This document shows positions 12,956-24,355 of a DNA stretch of 64,000 nucleotides, one piece after another; within the stretch, counting starts at the first letter, position 1, and every line of letters starts with the position of its first letter. A program made the position numbers and the translations under genes. The notes under the pieces are model-generated. The model was not told where the DNA came from. It ran no database searches and saw only the letters and a list, made by a program, of their open reading frames with translations. Location: the NCBI GenBank assembly GCA_033239525.1, contig BSYO01000033.1, positions 10,097,501-10,161,500 on the forward strand, read 5' to 3'. This DNA comes from Nepenthes gracilis (lineage: Eukaryota > Streptophyta > Magnoliopsida > Caryophyllales > Nepenthaceae).

Positions 12956-13889
12956 TAACCCAATGATGAAGGTTTTATGAAATCTTCAATTTAAAGGAGA
13001 AATAATTTGACAGTTTGCAAAACATGTAAATGAACAATTTTACATTTATTCAAGGATTAAGATAATATTTTGATGATACTTACCCAAAAAAAAAAAGATA
13101 ATATTTTGATGATAAAATTTTTTAAAGAGGATTATAATACTATAATATTTTATTTTTAAATTGACTGGATTCGTGGTCAATAAAGAACATTGATTAAGGA
13201 ATTAATGGTGTAGATGATATCTCTTAAAGCCAAATATTCCTGTAAAAGTCTTTATAAAAATCTTGAATCAATTAGATTCAACAAGTTGTTAGGAGGGTAA
13301 TTTTATAATTTACTTAGTAGCAATAGATGATATTATTAATGCATAATCTTGGACTTCATTATAAATAAATCAAATATATTTTGGTGTAATTGTGTCAAAA
13401 TGTAAAAATTAGGAAAAAGAAAATTTTATTAGCTAAAACCCTAGTTTAGACCTCTATCTTCTCGTGTGACACACGTGTCACACGCCCCTTTCCTTGATGA
13501 TTCTGGCAGCCCCCTTTAGCTTTTTTGCATCTTTGTAAGAGTGGAAAAAATTAATAGTTGTCAACCAATATAAACCGTTGGCTGACCACCCAGTGGAAGG
13601 TAAAGTTTAACCAAGTTTCCTCCTATTTTAATTAGGGTATTAGTCGTCCCCTAAAGCCATCTTCTAACCCATTTTCCCTCAACATTTATTTTCCACTTGG
13701 AGAATAAGTAGGCCACCTTGCCCCTTGAACGCTGAGAACTAAATCTAGTGCTTGAAACCCTAAAATTCTTGGAATCTCTAGCCACCCTTTATAACGTGCT
13801 ACCTTTGAAAAAAGAAAAAGAGCCCCGAATCCGTTTAGGAGGATAATGTGTTTATAGAGTTTTTGGAGGACATTCTTGTTTGCTCCCAT
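12956..13889. repeat. Non-coding DNA with one copy of a dispersed repeat (partner 35400-36060)
   Basis: About 13240-13690 resembles 35455-35990: both have a TTTATAAA-GTC(T)TT start, a GGTAATTTAT segment, an AAAACCCTA-rich segment and a C-rich, T-rich stretch. A perfect 10-bp inverted repeat with a 2-bp loop, CGTGTGACAC-AC-GTGTCACACG, lies at 13463-13484 and contains an ACGTG core. No coding region is recognised. It may be an old LTR leader. Confidence 0.45.
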
Positions 13890-14947
13890 CGTTTAAATTA
13901 ATTATCTAATAAGCACCTTAATGAATCCCTGGGTTCGGGCTTCCACGTTGATTAGGGAGTTTTCGGATTCCTTGTCCTGCGTCGGGCTTGAACGGGTTCA
14001 ATCTTCGTATCTTTGAACCTGATTCCTGTGCACCATAAATTGTAAATAAAAGGTTAGAGGATGGCGGGATGTATTCCCACCGAAAATCCTCCGACGTTAA
14101 AGTAGGAAGTTTTTTCTTGGGAATGAAAAGATGTGAACATGAAAGTAAACATGATGTGGAATGTAAAGTTATTTATATGTAGCGGTTGAAAAATGAGTTA
14201 AAGGAGGCTTTGGCTCCTTTGGTGCACTTAAAAGAGTGGCTCATTAAGATCGTTGGATTAGAGTGGCGGTGTTGGAGGAAGGAGAGTTAGTTCCTACTCC
14301 TCGCGTTTCGGTTCGAAGCTCAGCTAAAGATAGCTTTGAGATGCCTTGAATGATTTTTGATGTTCGGATCACTTGGTTAAGTGAACTCTTTCTTTCTCCT
14401 CCTGGTTGAATTGTCCTCCCTTCTCCATTGTAGGAGGAGGTATTTGTAAGCTCCATAGAGGAGGTTTTGGACGCGGGTACCCTATGACGGTGTCTTGTAA
14501 GGGTTCACTGGCTGTTGAGCGCTGGCGGTGGCTAGCGGTATCAGTTGTTGCCTTGTGGCGGCGAGGGGACCATTGACGGGTGTGGCCAACATGTGTCTGG
14601 TTGCCTTTCATTGGGATTGGCTGAGTCGCTATAGGGTGGCGAGTACCACGACTTGCCAGAATTGACTTTATTTGCCATTGGTTGACATTCCCTAGGTCGG
14701 TGCTTTCTGTGTTGTTAGTCTGTAGTCGTCTTAGGAGGAGGACAGGCAGATTGAGATTGGGTGTGTGTCAGGCAGTGTTTGGTGGTCCTCGATGTAGCTT
14801 GTCTGGCCCAAGTTCTATCTTTTGATGTTGTGCCTTACATGAATCCTCTAGGCCCCTATCACCGGGCTAGCATTTCCTGCTAGCTAGGCCTTATTCCTGC
14901 TGGTTGGATCTTGCTCCCGCGGGCCCATGTTTGTATTGGACCCATCA
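13890..14947 (-). mobile_element. 3' LTR of Tat-lineage element A (left border estimated)
   Basis: The minus-strand start TGATGGGTCC ends at 14947 and follows a purine tract. The same TGATGGGTCC start occurs in element B at 32780. Within it the minus strand has CATATAAATAAC (14169-14178), a TATA box, and then CGTCGGAGGATTTTCGGTGGG with ACATCCCGCC (about 14060-14098), a signature of plant Tat LTRs. Long ORFs here are chance. The left border near 13890 is not proven because no TSD was found. Confidence 0.65.
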
Positions 14948-14960
14948 CTAGGCCCCCATA
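14948..14960 (-). other. Polypurine tract of element A
   Basis: The minus strand reads TATGGGGGCCTAG directly before TGATGGGTCC. Element B has the closely similar ATGGGGGGCTAA before its LTR (32768-32779). This pairing identifies the LTR start in both. Confidence 0.7.
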
Positions 14961-15245
14961 TTTGGGGACTGTTCCTTACTGGGCCTTAGTATGTCAAATG
15001 ATGGGCCTTGGACTACCAGCCCAAGCGCTCCTTCTCGAGGTGCGCCAATTGCCTACTCCTAAGGGTGTCGTTCCTTCCCGACATGAATTTGCGGTTTTTC
15101 AAAACGCGCCATACAGATTCGATGCTCTATTTGGTAAGATTCTTGGCCTGACACTTTGCTCCACATTGATGCCTTTTCTATTTTTTAATTGACGGCTATT
15201 GGGCAGAGCACTCCTTTGCTGGAAGCTCGTTCGATCTCCTTCACG

Positions 15246-15960
15246 GCTATAAATTGAGGGGTTTCCACACTTTGGGACCCAAGCTTACTCCCACGCTGTT
15301 GAGGCGATATGGGGGCCTTTGTTCATCTCATGTTTCATGATGTTTCGCACGTGAATCAGATTGACCCGTAGAAGACTTAAAGCTGCACTAAAATCCTGTT
15401 GTCATGCCCCTCTTATGGGTGTTTCCTCATTGCAATAAGGGTGGCTCGGCTACTCTACAATTGTCACATGCCTTCTCGCTGCTTTGCCTGGATGTTCAGC
15501 TTCTAAAGGAGCATCAACAGGCCAGGGTTTGGATTCTAAGCGACGGACCTCTAAAAATGCTCTGCCTTTTGCTTCTTCCGTCGCTGGTTGTCTCTCGGGC
15601 TTTGCTGGAGGAGGCATATTCTGTGGTCTCGCCAGGCCAATCACCCAGTGTATTTCCTGGAGTGATGGCTAAATGGTTGACCCTAAGTGGAGTCCCTTCC
15701 TTTGCTGTGGTGGTGTATTGTTCATCCTTCAGCCCATTAGCAAGGGAATGGGATTCCACTCCCGCATCATGGGGAATCGGTGTTGGGGTAGATGCTACCA
15801 GAGGGGAGCTCCCTTGTGCTTCTTCTCCAGATCAAGTTCCTCGGGTGCGCACTGTTACTTTTTGCTTCTTATATTTTTCTTTATTTTTGTTTTCTTTATA
15901 CTTGCACTGGTGCAAGCCTTATATTTTATAAAGAAGATTTCAAAGAATAAAATCGTCTGT
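15246..15960 (+). pseudogene. Antisense unit 3 of element A (unknown product)
   Basis: This unit runs on the plus strand, opposite to element A's pol. It has a TATA-like CTATAAATTG at 15246-15255, a GC-rich coding-like body (about 15320-15830), and then an abrupt AT-rich tail with TATTTTATAAAGAAG and AATAAAATC near 15920-15955 resembling a poly(A) signal region. Several overlapping frames are open (for example 15404-15931) and I cannot tell which, if any, was translated. No protein family is recognised. It is the first of three units with the same layout between the PPT and the integrase. Confidence 0.35.
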
Positions 15961-16390
15961 GTTTCCTTCTTCTCTGGTGTTCCTGAAATCATTACTTTAT
16001 TGCTGTTCAGTATGACTCAAAGGCCGAAGAGCCCTCTCATCGCAATATGTGTTTGGCCATTTGCCCCTCCCACGGTCTGAGCGGCTGGCGATTTGACTTC
16101 TCAGTGGCCATCCCTCAAATCCTTGTTCGAACCGTCGGTGGGAAGGCTAGATAGGATCCGTTCTGGGGTTCATGCTACTTGCATCCTTTCTCGGGCAGTG
16201 ACCGGTCAGGTTCGCGTCCATCAAATTGTCCCTGCACATTTATTACGTCAGCAGCCGTAGAGCTGTTGTGTTGCAATTATTATTCTTTGAAAAGGAGCAA
16301 CGCTTCAAGCGTTGCCACGTGGAAGAATCTCGTTGGGTGACAGGTTGCCTCGCCTTAGTCAAACGACACTGTTTCTTTTGGGGGCCCTTG

Positions 16391-17285
16391 CCTATTTAAG
16401 CACAAAGGATCTCCCAGTATTTAGGCATCCATTCTCCATTCCAAGGTACTTACTCTCAATTTGTAGTTTCTCTTTCTCCTGTTCAGCTTTGATCCCTCCG
16501 ATGGCTGACAAGAGGCGCGATGACGTTCCAGGGCCGCCCGTTCGGCCAATGGGATCATCGTCTTCTTCTGAATCCGAGCCCTCCATTGAGGAATCTAGAA
16601 GGGAAGAGCAAGAGCCGAGAGGGTGTGATGAGGCTGATTCTATCATAGCGGTGGTGGGTGGTTGCCAATCAGAGCCATTAGTGCTTGGACCGATGAGGTT
16701 CCTGAGGGCTCCTTCAGGTTTCAAATCCGAAGGGGCTTCCAGCTCCTCCCGGCATCAGGGTTCTGACAATGTCAGTTGATTGATGCTTCATGCACAGCGG
16801 GCGACTGAGGAAGTGGAGCGTTGGATATAGACCGCTATCGCTGATGTTGGACAGAGTTGGGTGCTGGTAGCTTACCTTAAACAGGCCTTGTCAGAACCTA
16901 AGGTGAGGTCGTCATAGCTGGCCGACGCCCATGCTCAAGCTTGGAGTCAGATTGCGACTCTTTAGGGGGATCTTCAGCTATGCCGAGAGCAGCTTTGAGT
17001 CCAAAGCGGCGTGTAGATACGGTTAGAGGCTGACGATCTACCCGAAAGAGTTGGCCCTGATACTGGAGGGGGTGGTTCCAGGACGAAATTTGCCTGAGTC
17101 AGAGAATAGCTTCTCTGGTGACACCGCCTTCCTAGATTCTCGGAATGTGGGAGCTTCCACGCACTCAAAGCTGACGGAGTTCTTAGATTTTGACCTTGCT
17201 GAGCCCAATAGGCGTAGATAGTCTTGCTATACCTTGTGGCCATTGGCCAGCCTTAGCTGTAAAGAAACTTTATTAATAAAATTTC
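16391..17285 (+). pseudogene. Antisense unit 2 of element A: acidic Ser-rich protein with coiled-coil-like tail
   Basis: A TATA-like CCTATTTAAGC at 16389-16399 is followed by ATG at 16501, chosen because it lies ~105 bp past the TATA box. The frame reads MADKRRDDVPGPP, then a run of Ser and Glu (SSSSSESEPSIEES) and an open stretch to 16779. After that stop the sequence still looks coding but is broken by stops (..AHAQAWSQIATL.GDLQLCREQL..), giving a helical, coiled-coil-like C-terminus to about 17220. AT-rich TTATTAATAAAATTT at 17270-17284 looks like a 3' end. The C-terminal style resembles that of the neighbouring antisense unit 1. Function is unknown. Confidence 0.4.
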
Positions 17286-17599
17286 CTTTCAGCAAAGTAA
17301 TCTGTTTATGGTAGTGTGTCACTTTTGAGCATCGTATGCGGTACTTCCTGGCAGGCAGTCGAATGAGCTGCCATTGTGGTCGTCCTTGATGGCCTGCTTC
17401 TCTGCATTAATTGTTTGTTGTGACAGTCGAAGTTTGATAGATGGTTGTAGCATGTGTTGTGAGTTGGTGTGTTAGGGGCCATCATGAGCTAACTTGGATG
17501 GACGTGTTATTCCCTGCTGCGAGGGCATGTGTCCTGGTATCGTTGAGGGCAACCTTTGAGTTTCCTGCGTGATGCCGCCTAGGGCCCTTTGCGCTCGCC

Positions 17600-17607
17600 T
17601 ATTTAAA
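17600..17607 (+). promoter_or_regulatory. TATA box of antisense ORF 1 of element A
   Basis: TATTTAAA, preceded by GCTCGCC, stands 56 bp before the ATG at 17663. The same GCCTATTTAA context occurs before unit 2 (16389). It implies an internal promoter driving transcription antisense to the retrotransposon. Confidence 0.5.
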
Positions 17608-17662
17608 CGCTACCTTCCACCACCATTCATATTTTCAAATCCTCTTGCCCCAAATATTGGCA

Positions 17663-19990
17663 ATGAAGAAGAAGAATCCTATGTCTCCCATAGCTCATTA
17701 GAGAGTTGGTGAGATTAAGTCTGTCTTTATGTCGAGTGCCATTGCGGCCTTGCTGGCCAAGTATCGCATCCCTATTGATACGGCCTTCCTCCTTCCTGGT
17801 GAGGATGGCAGGGTGTCTGCACCTCCAGAGGTTTTCATTACCGTCTACAAGTCCCAACTGAAGGGTGGGCTTCAATTCCCAGTGGCATTGGACCTATATG
17901 GGATTCTAGTGGAGTTAGGTATCCCTGTGGGATAGCTTCACCCCAATGTCGTGTGTTACCTGGTTTCTTTGTGAGTCTTTGCGCACCTTAACGACTGCAC
18001 GTTTAGCTCTTGGTCAGTGAAGGTGATCTTTTGCTTCAACCAGTTGGAGGATTAGATTTCCATGTCGTCTCATCTTGGCTTCTACTTCCGTGGCAAAAAC
18101 CCTGATTCCACAAAGCATCGGAAGGACCACTTTTTTTCTTGGTGACTCCTTCAGACTAGGACATTCCCATCGACTAAGGCTTCGTGGTGAGTATTTCACA
18201 AGGAAGGTGAGCCAGAAGGACACGAAGAAGGAGAAGGCATTGACGAGCCTCATCATGGAGGCGATTGAGACATTTGGTGTCAAGGGGTATTACTTGAGCT
18301 TGGAGATCTTCGCGGTGGTTAAGTGGGAGCCCACGGGTGGTGCAGCGGCTGCTGCTACCCAGAAGAGGAAAGTCGAGACTCTTGTCATCCAAGAGCATTC
18401 CCATGAGTCTCCTGAGTGACATGATTCATCTTCTTCTTGGGTGTCCTCCTCGAGTGAGGACATGGTAGCCTTAAAAAGGCTGAGGAGGATCGACGGCCCT
18501 TCGAGTAGGAGGGCTTTGGTCTTGTGAGGTCCCGCATCGGACGGGGAGGGGAACGAAGCATGCTTTATAAAGGCGTAGATACATCTCCCTTGTAGATGCG
18601 TTTTGGGGGCCGCGGGCTTGCCAGGAATAAAACCGTGCGGGTTGGACTCAAAGCAGACAATATCTACAAGCCAGTGCCTAGGGATGTTATAGATGATATT
18701 AGAGATGGGGCCCGATTCGGTGTGCCAGTGAGGATACTGGGCTCTCAAAGGGGGTGGATTGTGAGGTCCCACATCGGAAGGGGAGGGGAATGAAGCGTGC
18801 TTTATAAAGGCATGGATACCTCTTCCTTGTAGACGCGTTTTGGGGGCCGTAGGTCTGCCAGGAACAAAACCGTGCAATTTGGGCACAAAGCGAACAATAT
18901 CTGCAAGCGAGTGCCTGGGGATGTTACAAGTCTTGCCGACCGCATTAGGCTAGTCTTTTGGATCTATGCTGCCGACGTTGCTCAGGCACCACCGGGTCCA
19001 AAAGCCCCATCACACGAGGGAATTGTCAAGGCCTTGCTGATTCCTACTGTTGCCCTCATGTAGTATGGCATCCCACTCAATGACTATCTTCCAGCTAAGT
19101 AGTCTAGGCTAGGTTCTTCCGCAGGCATTGATGTTGGTCCTTCTTACGAAGACTGGTTGGCAGAACCTACAGCAGGGGAGGTCACTGCCGATGTTGAAGG
19201 AGAGGTAGCAGAACCTTCTCACGAAGACTGGTTGATGTCGAGTCCGACGAGGCTGTGGAGGTGGCTGCTGCCGATATAGAGGATGTCGATCCTAGCATTG
19301 TGGTTAAGGATGTGTTAGAGACTTGTGACATGTTGGCTTTGGGGTCCCTGGTGGTCGCATTTCCAGAATTTGCCATGGTACCTAGCCCATCTGAGGAGGT
19401 TGACACGAGACCCATGGCAAGCGAGGACCTGAGGGAGAAAAGGAGGAGGTCATGCATGCAGAGTTGATTATGTTCGCCGATGTTCTTCATGCAACAGGTT
19501 TCCACTTACTTCTGAGCTCTTTTTCCTTTCTTCCTTTCTTTGTAGAGCATGGCTTTAGTCCATCTTGTCCAGATGGGCCTCTTTCACTGGGACGAGCTCA
19601 TCCATCAAGCTCGAGATGAGGCCCCGCCAACACTGTTGTGGATCCGAGAGGAAGCGATAGCTACCCTGAGGCAAGACTTGTCTTCCGTGAGAGAGGAGAG
19701 GACCCGGGCCCTAGAGGAGGTCGAGTTGCAGGCGGCCCATGGCCACATCTCTGAGCTTCAAGTTTGAAGTGCTCGTGTCAAAGCTGACTTGCGGGGCCAG
19801 CTTACTCCGAAAGAGATGACTCGAGTGCTAGATGTAAAGTTTTAGGATGATATTCCCCTGTGTCATCGTATTGTGTCCGTGGCAACGCCGAGTGTCTTCG
19901 GGGGAATCCTTGATCAACAAAATGATGAAGTTCGGGATAGCTCTCTCTTGATGGACTTTTCAAAGGAAGCAAGGCCCTCGAACACTTAGA
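17663..19990 (+). pseudogene. Tat antisense ORF 1 (PF04195-type 'putative gypsy type transposon' protein), interrupted by a TRIM
   Basis: The frame starts at 17663 and reads AIAALLAKYRIPIDTAFLLPGEDGRVSAPPEVF, then YKSQLKGGLQFPVALDLY and LVELGIPVG. This is the N-terminal signature of the plant family annotated as putative gypsy-type transposon (IP....PG......PP.G....Y...F..GLR.P). After stops it resumes with FRGKNPDSTKHRKDHFFFLGD and a middle part at 18075-18419. A 406-bp TRIM (18523-18928) splits it. It continues through an acidic linker (19255-19467) to a coiled-coil-like C-terminus (19549-19767 and on to about 19985). Element B carries the counterpart on the opposite strand (30564-32335). 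The product's role is not known. Several stops and frameshifts make it dead here. Confidence 0.65.
18523..18928 (+). mobile_element. Complete TRIM (terminal-repeat retrotransposon in miniature)
   Basis: There are two direct repeats of 169 bp each (18523-18691 and 18760-18928), both starting TGTGAGGTCCC and the second ending GATGTTACA. Only 68 bp lies between them: a decayed primer site TGATATTAGAGA (18694-18705; ideal TGGTATCAGAGC) and a purine tract AAGGGGGTGGAT (18748-18759). The TSD is GGTCT (18518-18522) against AGTCT (18929-18933), one mismatch. It encodes no protein and depends on other elements. The TGTGAGGTCCCACATCGG head and TTTATAAAGG segment are typical of a TRIM type widespread in eudicots. 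It sits inside antisense ORF 1. Confidence 0.9.
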
Positions 19991-20529
19991 GTGGTTGGAC
20001 CCTTTTTACATTTTTCATTTGTAATCTAGCAAACAACCTTTTAATCCTCAATTTGCATAATGGAAGAGATACATTTTTTTTGTCAACTCGGATTGTAGTC
20101 CACTACTATTTCTTTTGCTGTGTTGGCTAAGCTCTTGTGCAATCATTGCCACAGCTTGCTTTGGGAACTGTTCGTGTTGTGCTCATCCTTGGAAGAGGAC
20201 ATCGTCGCATCTTACGGTTGGCGGGGTGCTCTATCCAGTAGATTAGATGTTGTCACACGCCCGAGGTGGAGTCTTGCAAGGGCTAGCTAGATTTTGAAGC
20301 CACAGTAGCCCGACTAGGGGTCTTAGACCATCTTCTGCACAATACCGAATCGGTGCTCGGCCTGACTTAGAGCATCATCGCTTATGTGCACATTGTCCTA
20401 GCCCGCCAACCAACGTTAACTGATAGTGCTCTCTTCTCCAGGAAAAGGTCATCGCATGATTGCCATTTATGCCCCCAAGGTTTTAATAGCCATCTTATTG
20501 GGAGCTTCCAGAGCCCCTAGGCTTGGATG

Positions 20530-20760
20530 CTCGGTCGCGCTTGAGCCACTTGGCACGGGGTCAAGGTTCTTTGGCCGCAAAGGGGCCTTTTGGTGCAAAA
20601 TAGAAGTTCGAGTTCAAACTGCGTGTGAGCCGTTTGGCTCCGGTCCAAGGTTCTTTGGCCTCTAAAGGGCCTTTTGATGTAGAGCAAAAATTTTAAGTTC
20701 GATCACGTGTGGACCACTTGGTATGGGGCCAAGGTTTTTTGACTATCTTGGGGTCGTTCT
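20530..20760. repeat. About 84-bp tandem repeats 3' of element A pol
   Basis: Two and a half degenerate units share CAAGGTTCTTTGGCC and GGGGCCTTTTG followed by AAGTTCGAGTTC. They lie between the integrase end and the end of antisense ORF 1. Element B has a different tandem array (29955-30200) in the same place. Tandem arrays in the 3' untranslated part of Tat/Ogre elements are known. Confidence 0.65.
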
Positions 20761-20929
20761 ACAGGTGAACAAGTGTTCTCCTGACTTAGAGATAGTTTTG
20801 GTCATATTATTTTATGAGATGACAAGCATGGATGCACTCATATGAACACTTAGATAGGAAAATAAAAATAATGATTTTATTAAAGAAAACAAGCTACATG
20901 TACAAGCATCCTAGACCGAGTATGCAAAT

Positions 20930-22240
20930 CTTACCTGAGTGTGTCCGAGGATTATTGATAGTACTTCTTGAGGTGGGTATCATTCTAGGTCCGAGGGACC
21001 AGTTTGCCGTCCTAGGTGCATAGTTTGTACGCCTTGTTCTAGAGGATTGCTGAGAATAGGAACAGTCCTTCCCAATTCGAGGAGAGTTTATTCCTATGAG
21101 CAGTTTTACATGTCACCTCTATACTCTGTAGGACCAAATCCCCTACCTTCATCCATACGCAAGAGCTTTCACCTGCTTGTTGTAGTACCGAGTGATGGGT
21201 TTCTTGTAGGCCGCTGTCCTTAAGCGTACCAAGTCACGGACCTTCGGGAGCAGGTCCAGGTGCTCTCTGAGCTTCTGGGAATTGTTGACAGAGTCGAAGC
21301 ATTCGATTCATAGGCTAGGTAGCCTGACCTCGATGGGGACAACAACTTCGACCGCGTAACAAAGACTAAAGGGTGTCTCCCTTGTCGGATCTTGTGTTGT
21401 TGTCCGGTATGACCACAGCACGGAGGGGAGCTTGTCTACTCGAGAGCCTCTTGCATCTTTTAGCTTGGTCTTTAGCCCATGTTGCAGTTTCAGTTTGTCA
21501 CTTCAACTTGGCTGTTTTCCTATGGATACACTACAGATGCGTGGACCAATCCATTGTGCAAGCTTATGCTATACTCGGAGAACCGTTTGCTGATGAACTA
21601 GGTTTCGTTGTCAGTCACTTTGACCTCAGGAATGCCGAACCGACAAATAATGTTCTAATGGACAAAATATGTTGCGTTCTACTCAGTTATATGTGCCAGA
21701 GGTGTGGCTTCAACCCACTTGGTAAAGTAGTCAATACCGACAATGAAAACTTTTCTCTGACCGGATGCCAAGGGCATGGGCCCAAGGATATGAAGCCTCC
21801 ACTGCACGAACGAGCATGGTGCTTGCAGGCTCTGCAACTCTATGTGTGGCTAATGGCTCATAGATCCTTGGACTTGACAACTTTCACATCTTTTGATGAA
21901 GTCCATTGCGTCACACTTCATTGTGGGCCAGTATAGGCCTTGGCCCATGACCTTGAATGCGAGATTCTTTCCTTTGACGTGTGAGCCATAGGCACCGAGG
22001 TGCACTTCACCTAGTGTGTATTCAGCTTCTTCAGGAGTGAGGCATTTTAGGTATGGGATCGAATATCCTCATCGATATAATTTTTTATCATAGATCGCGT
22101 ACTAACCAACCCGCTTCTTTATGCACTTAGGTTTCTCTGGTAGCGTTCTGTCGGCTAGGTACTTTTGGTGTGGGGTCATCCAATTGTTGCCTTCGATCAC
22201 CTGCAGCATCTCGCGCTCAGAGTCGTTGACGCTGGTTGTG
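20930..22240 (-). pseudogene. Tat-lineage integrase, element A
   Basis: On the minus strand the zinc-binding end is readable at about 21955-21850 (YWPTMKCDAMDFIKRCESCQ). The catalytic core follows at about 21740-21560 (DYFTKWVEATPLA, NIICRFGIPEVKVTDNET). The C-terminal part at about 21390-21160 contains VEVVVPIEV, LREHLDLL and RTAAYKKPITRYYNKQV. Order and spacing match plant Tat integrases. It is broken by several in-frame stops, two of them where a conserved Gln is expected. The linker joining it to RNase H (NNWMTPHQKYLADRTLPE) lies at 22210-22130. Confidence 0.8.
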
Positions 22241-23100
22241 GCTAGGACTTCCCGCATGTTCCTAACATACTGCTCCTAAGAGTCCGTTGCAGTGGCCCTG
22301 GCCAGTCGGTCGACCTTCCAATTCTCTATCCTCATGATATACACGATCTCGGCCTTCTCAAAGGCCTTGGTTTGAGTCCTTGCCTTGGCTAGTTACTTGG
22401 CTAGTTAAGGGTTCGATGCCTCGAAAGTTCCCTTCATTTGATTGACCACCAACGCTTTTGTTGAACACTCCTTAGCAAACCTGAGTCTCGCAAGGAGGGC
22501 CTTGTATTCTACAATGTTGTTAGTTGTTAAGAATCCAAGTGCTAGAGAGTATTTTATATCTGAGCGGTCTGGAGTTTTGAGAACAACGCTGACCATGTTG
22601 CCTACCTGTGTGGATGATCCGTTGACAGGTAAGGTCCATATTGGCAAGCCTGAGGTGCCTGTGCCTTTGACTTGATTGGAAGTGTCAAGAGCAAGGGTCA
22701 TTGTTTCGACTATGAAGTCTGCAAGGGCTTAACCTTTAGGGTTTACCGGGGGCAAAACCCCACATCAAACTCGCCTAATTTTATAGACCACTTGATCAAT
22801 CTTCCAGATGTCTCCAATTTCTGTAGGATTCATTTCAATGATTGGACAGTCAGCACGATGATGCGGTGGGCCTGGAAGTATGGTTACAGCTTTCTGGTGG
22901 AGTAGATAAGGGCCAAAACAATCCTTTCAGTGCAAGGGTAGTGGGACTCCATGTATTAGCACTTTGTTCACTTACTACACGGGTCGTTGCACGTCTCCTT
23001 GTTGGCGGATAAGGGCTAAGTTGAGGGCCATGTCTAACACAACCAGATAAAGGTATAGGCCCTCACTTTTTGAAGGTGAGGTCAAGAGCAGAGGGTTTGA
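22241..23100 (-). pseudogene. RNase H plus archaeal-type second RNase H, element A
   Basis: The minus strand first shows the RT-linked RNase H region (about 23165-22735, ending ALADFIVE). The second RNase H of Tat elements follows (22701-22405 and decayed to 22240): WTLPVNGSSTQVG, IVEYKALLARLRFAKE, VVNQMKG. The usual first catalytic Asp (VDGS) is Asn here (VNGS), and the segment that should carry the third acidic residue (VHSDSQL) is deleted between KALV and VNQ. The enzyme would be inactive. A conserved tandem RNase H is diagnostic of the Tat clade. Confidence 0.75.
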
Positions 23101-23667
23101 GAGATATTCCTTGATCTTGTGGAACATAGTCTCGCACTCGGCCGTCCATTGGAATCCTATTCCCTTCGTTCCTTAGAGGGTCTTAAAGAATAACAAATAC
23201 TTCTCTAGCGATTTGGCCAGGAACCGTGAGAGGGTGGTGAGTTTCATTGTGAGCTTTTGGACCTCCTTTATGGTTTGTGGGGGGCTCATGTCGAGGATGG
23301 CTCTTATTTTTTCTGAGTTCGCTTCGATGCCACGGTGGAACACTATGATGCCCAGGAACTTCTTGAAGTCACTCCAAAAACACACTTGACTGGGTTGAGA
23401 TTCGTCCTAGTGAGCCTGAAGAACCTTTAAGGTTTAGGTCAGGTCGTGGATGTTGTCGTCGATGGCTTTGCTTTAGATGAGCATGTCGTCTATGTACACC
23501 TCCACATTCCGTCCAATCTAGGCTTCGAATATCTTGTTCACTAGCAGCTAGTAGGTAGCGCCAGCATCCTTCAAATTGAAGGGTATGACCTTATGTAGTA
23601 GGCACCCTAGTTGGTCATGAAGGATGTGTGCTCATTATCGTTCTGGCTCATCTCTATCTGGTTATAG
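23101..23667 (-). pseudogene. Reverse transcriptase C-terminal half, element A (truncated at 23667)
   Basis: From 23667 leftwards the minus strand reads HYNQI, EHTSFMTN, and, in other frames, RNVEVYIDDML, where YIDD is the RT catalytic box (about 23505-23490). It continues with FLGIIVFHRGIEANSEKIRAILDM and PPQTIKEVQKL (23385-23173). These are Tat-lineage RT palm and thumb motifs. The N-terminal RT, protease and gag are absent: the sequence stops abruptly at the left end of LTR C. Confidence 0.8.
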
Positions 23668-24355
23668 TGTGACGGAACGAATTTTTTTTTTTTGATTCCA
23701 TCATTCATAACACAATTGAAAATCCAAACTAAACCAATTAGGTGCAACATAGGATCACAAATGCCATCTAGGACCCATATACTTTTAACCATAATAAGTA
23801 TAGTGGAAGTTATTCTAACACTTACGGAAGCATTCATATTCATTCTAAAATATTCATTTCCGAGTACATAGCCAAAAATGTTTAACCATAGAAGTCCATC
23901 AAGTCATTACAATAATATTTCTCCAAAATAAGCTTCCGAGGTCTTTGATAATCCTTCAGACAGCTCTAATCACTCCAACTCGTCAGGCACAAGCTCTAAA
24001 GCTTCATCTGTGGGGGGAAAACATAAAACAGTGAGCCGAGGCCTAACAAGGTACATACGTATAAACTGTAAAACGGTTATGCCAAAATGATCATATAACC
24101 ATGCAGAACCAGAATGTTTAATCAAAACATCATCTTGGAAAAACAGTAATGGCACACCATAACAATATAAAACCTCATGCTTCATAAATCAGTACGCTAT
24201 AGACTATAAAACAATAAACTGTAAACTTTGACAATACATGGTAAAATAGAAAACAATACCCTATCATCTTGTCACTGTTCGATTCATTATCATCATTTTA
24301 CTGTAATATAGCATATCGATAAAACAGTAAACGGTACTTCATATTATTTTTCTCC

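Noticed and set aside
18596..19063. Small plus-strand ORFs at 18596-18793 and 18872-19063 and the minus-strand ORF 18290-18886
   Set aside because: They lie in or across the TRIM LTRs, which encode nothing; the minus ORF simply reads the repeated LTR twice.
21373..21936. 187-residue plus-strand ORF
   Set aside because: It is the reverse of element A's integrase, whose conserved motifs are on the minus strand.
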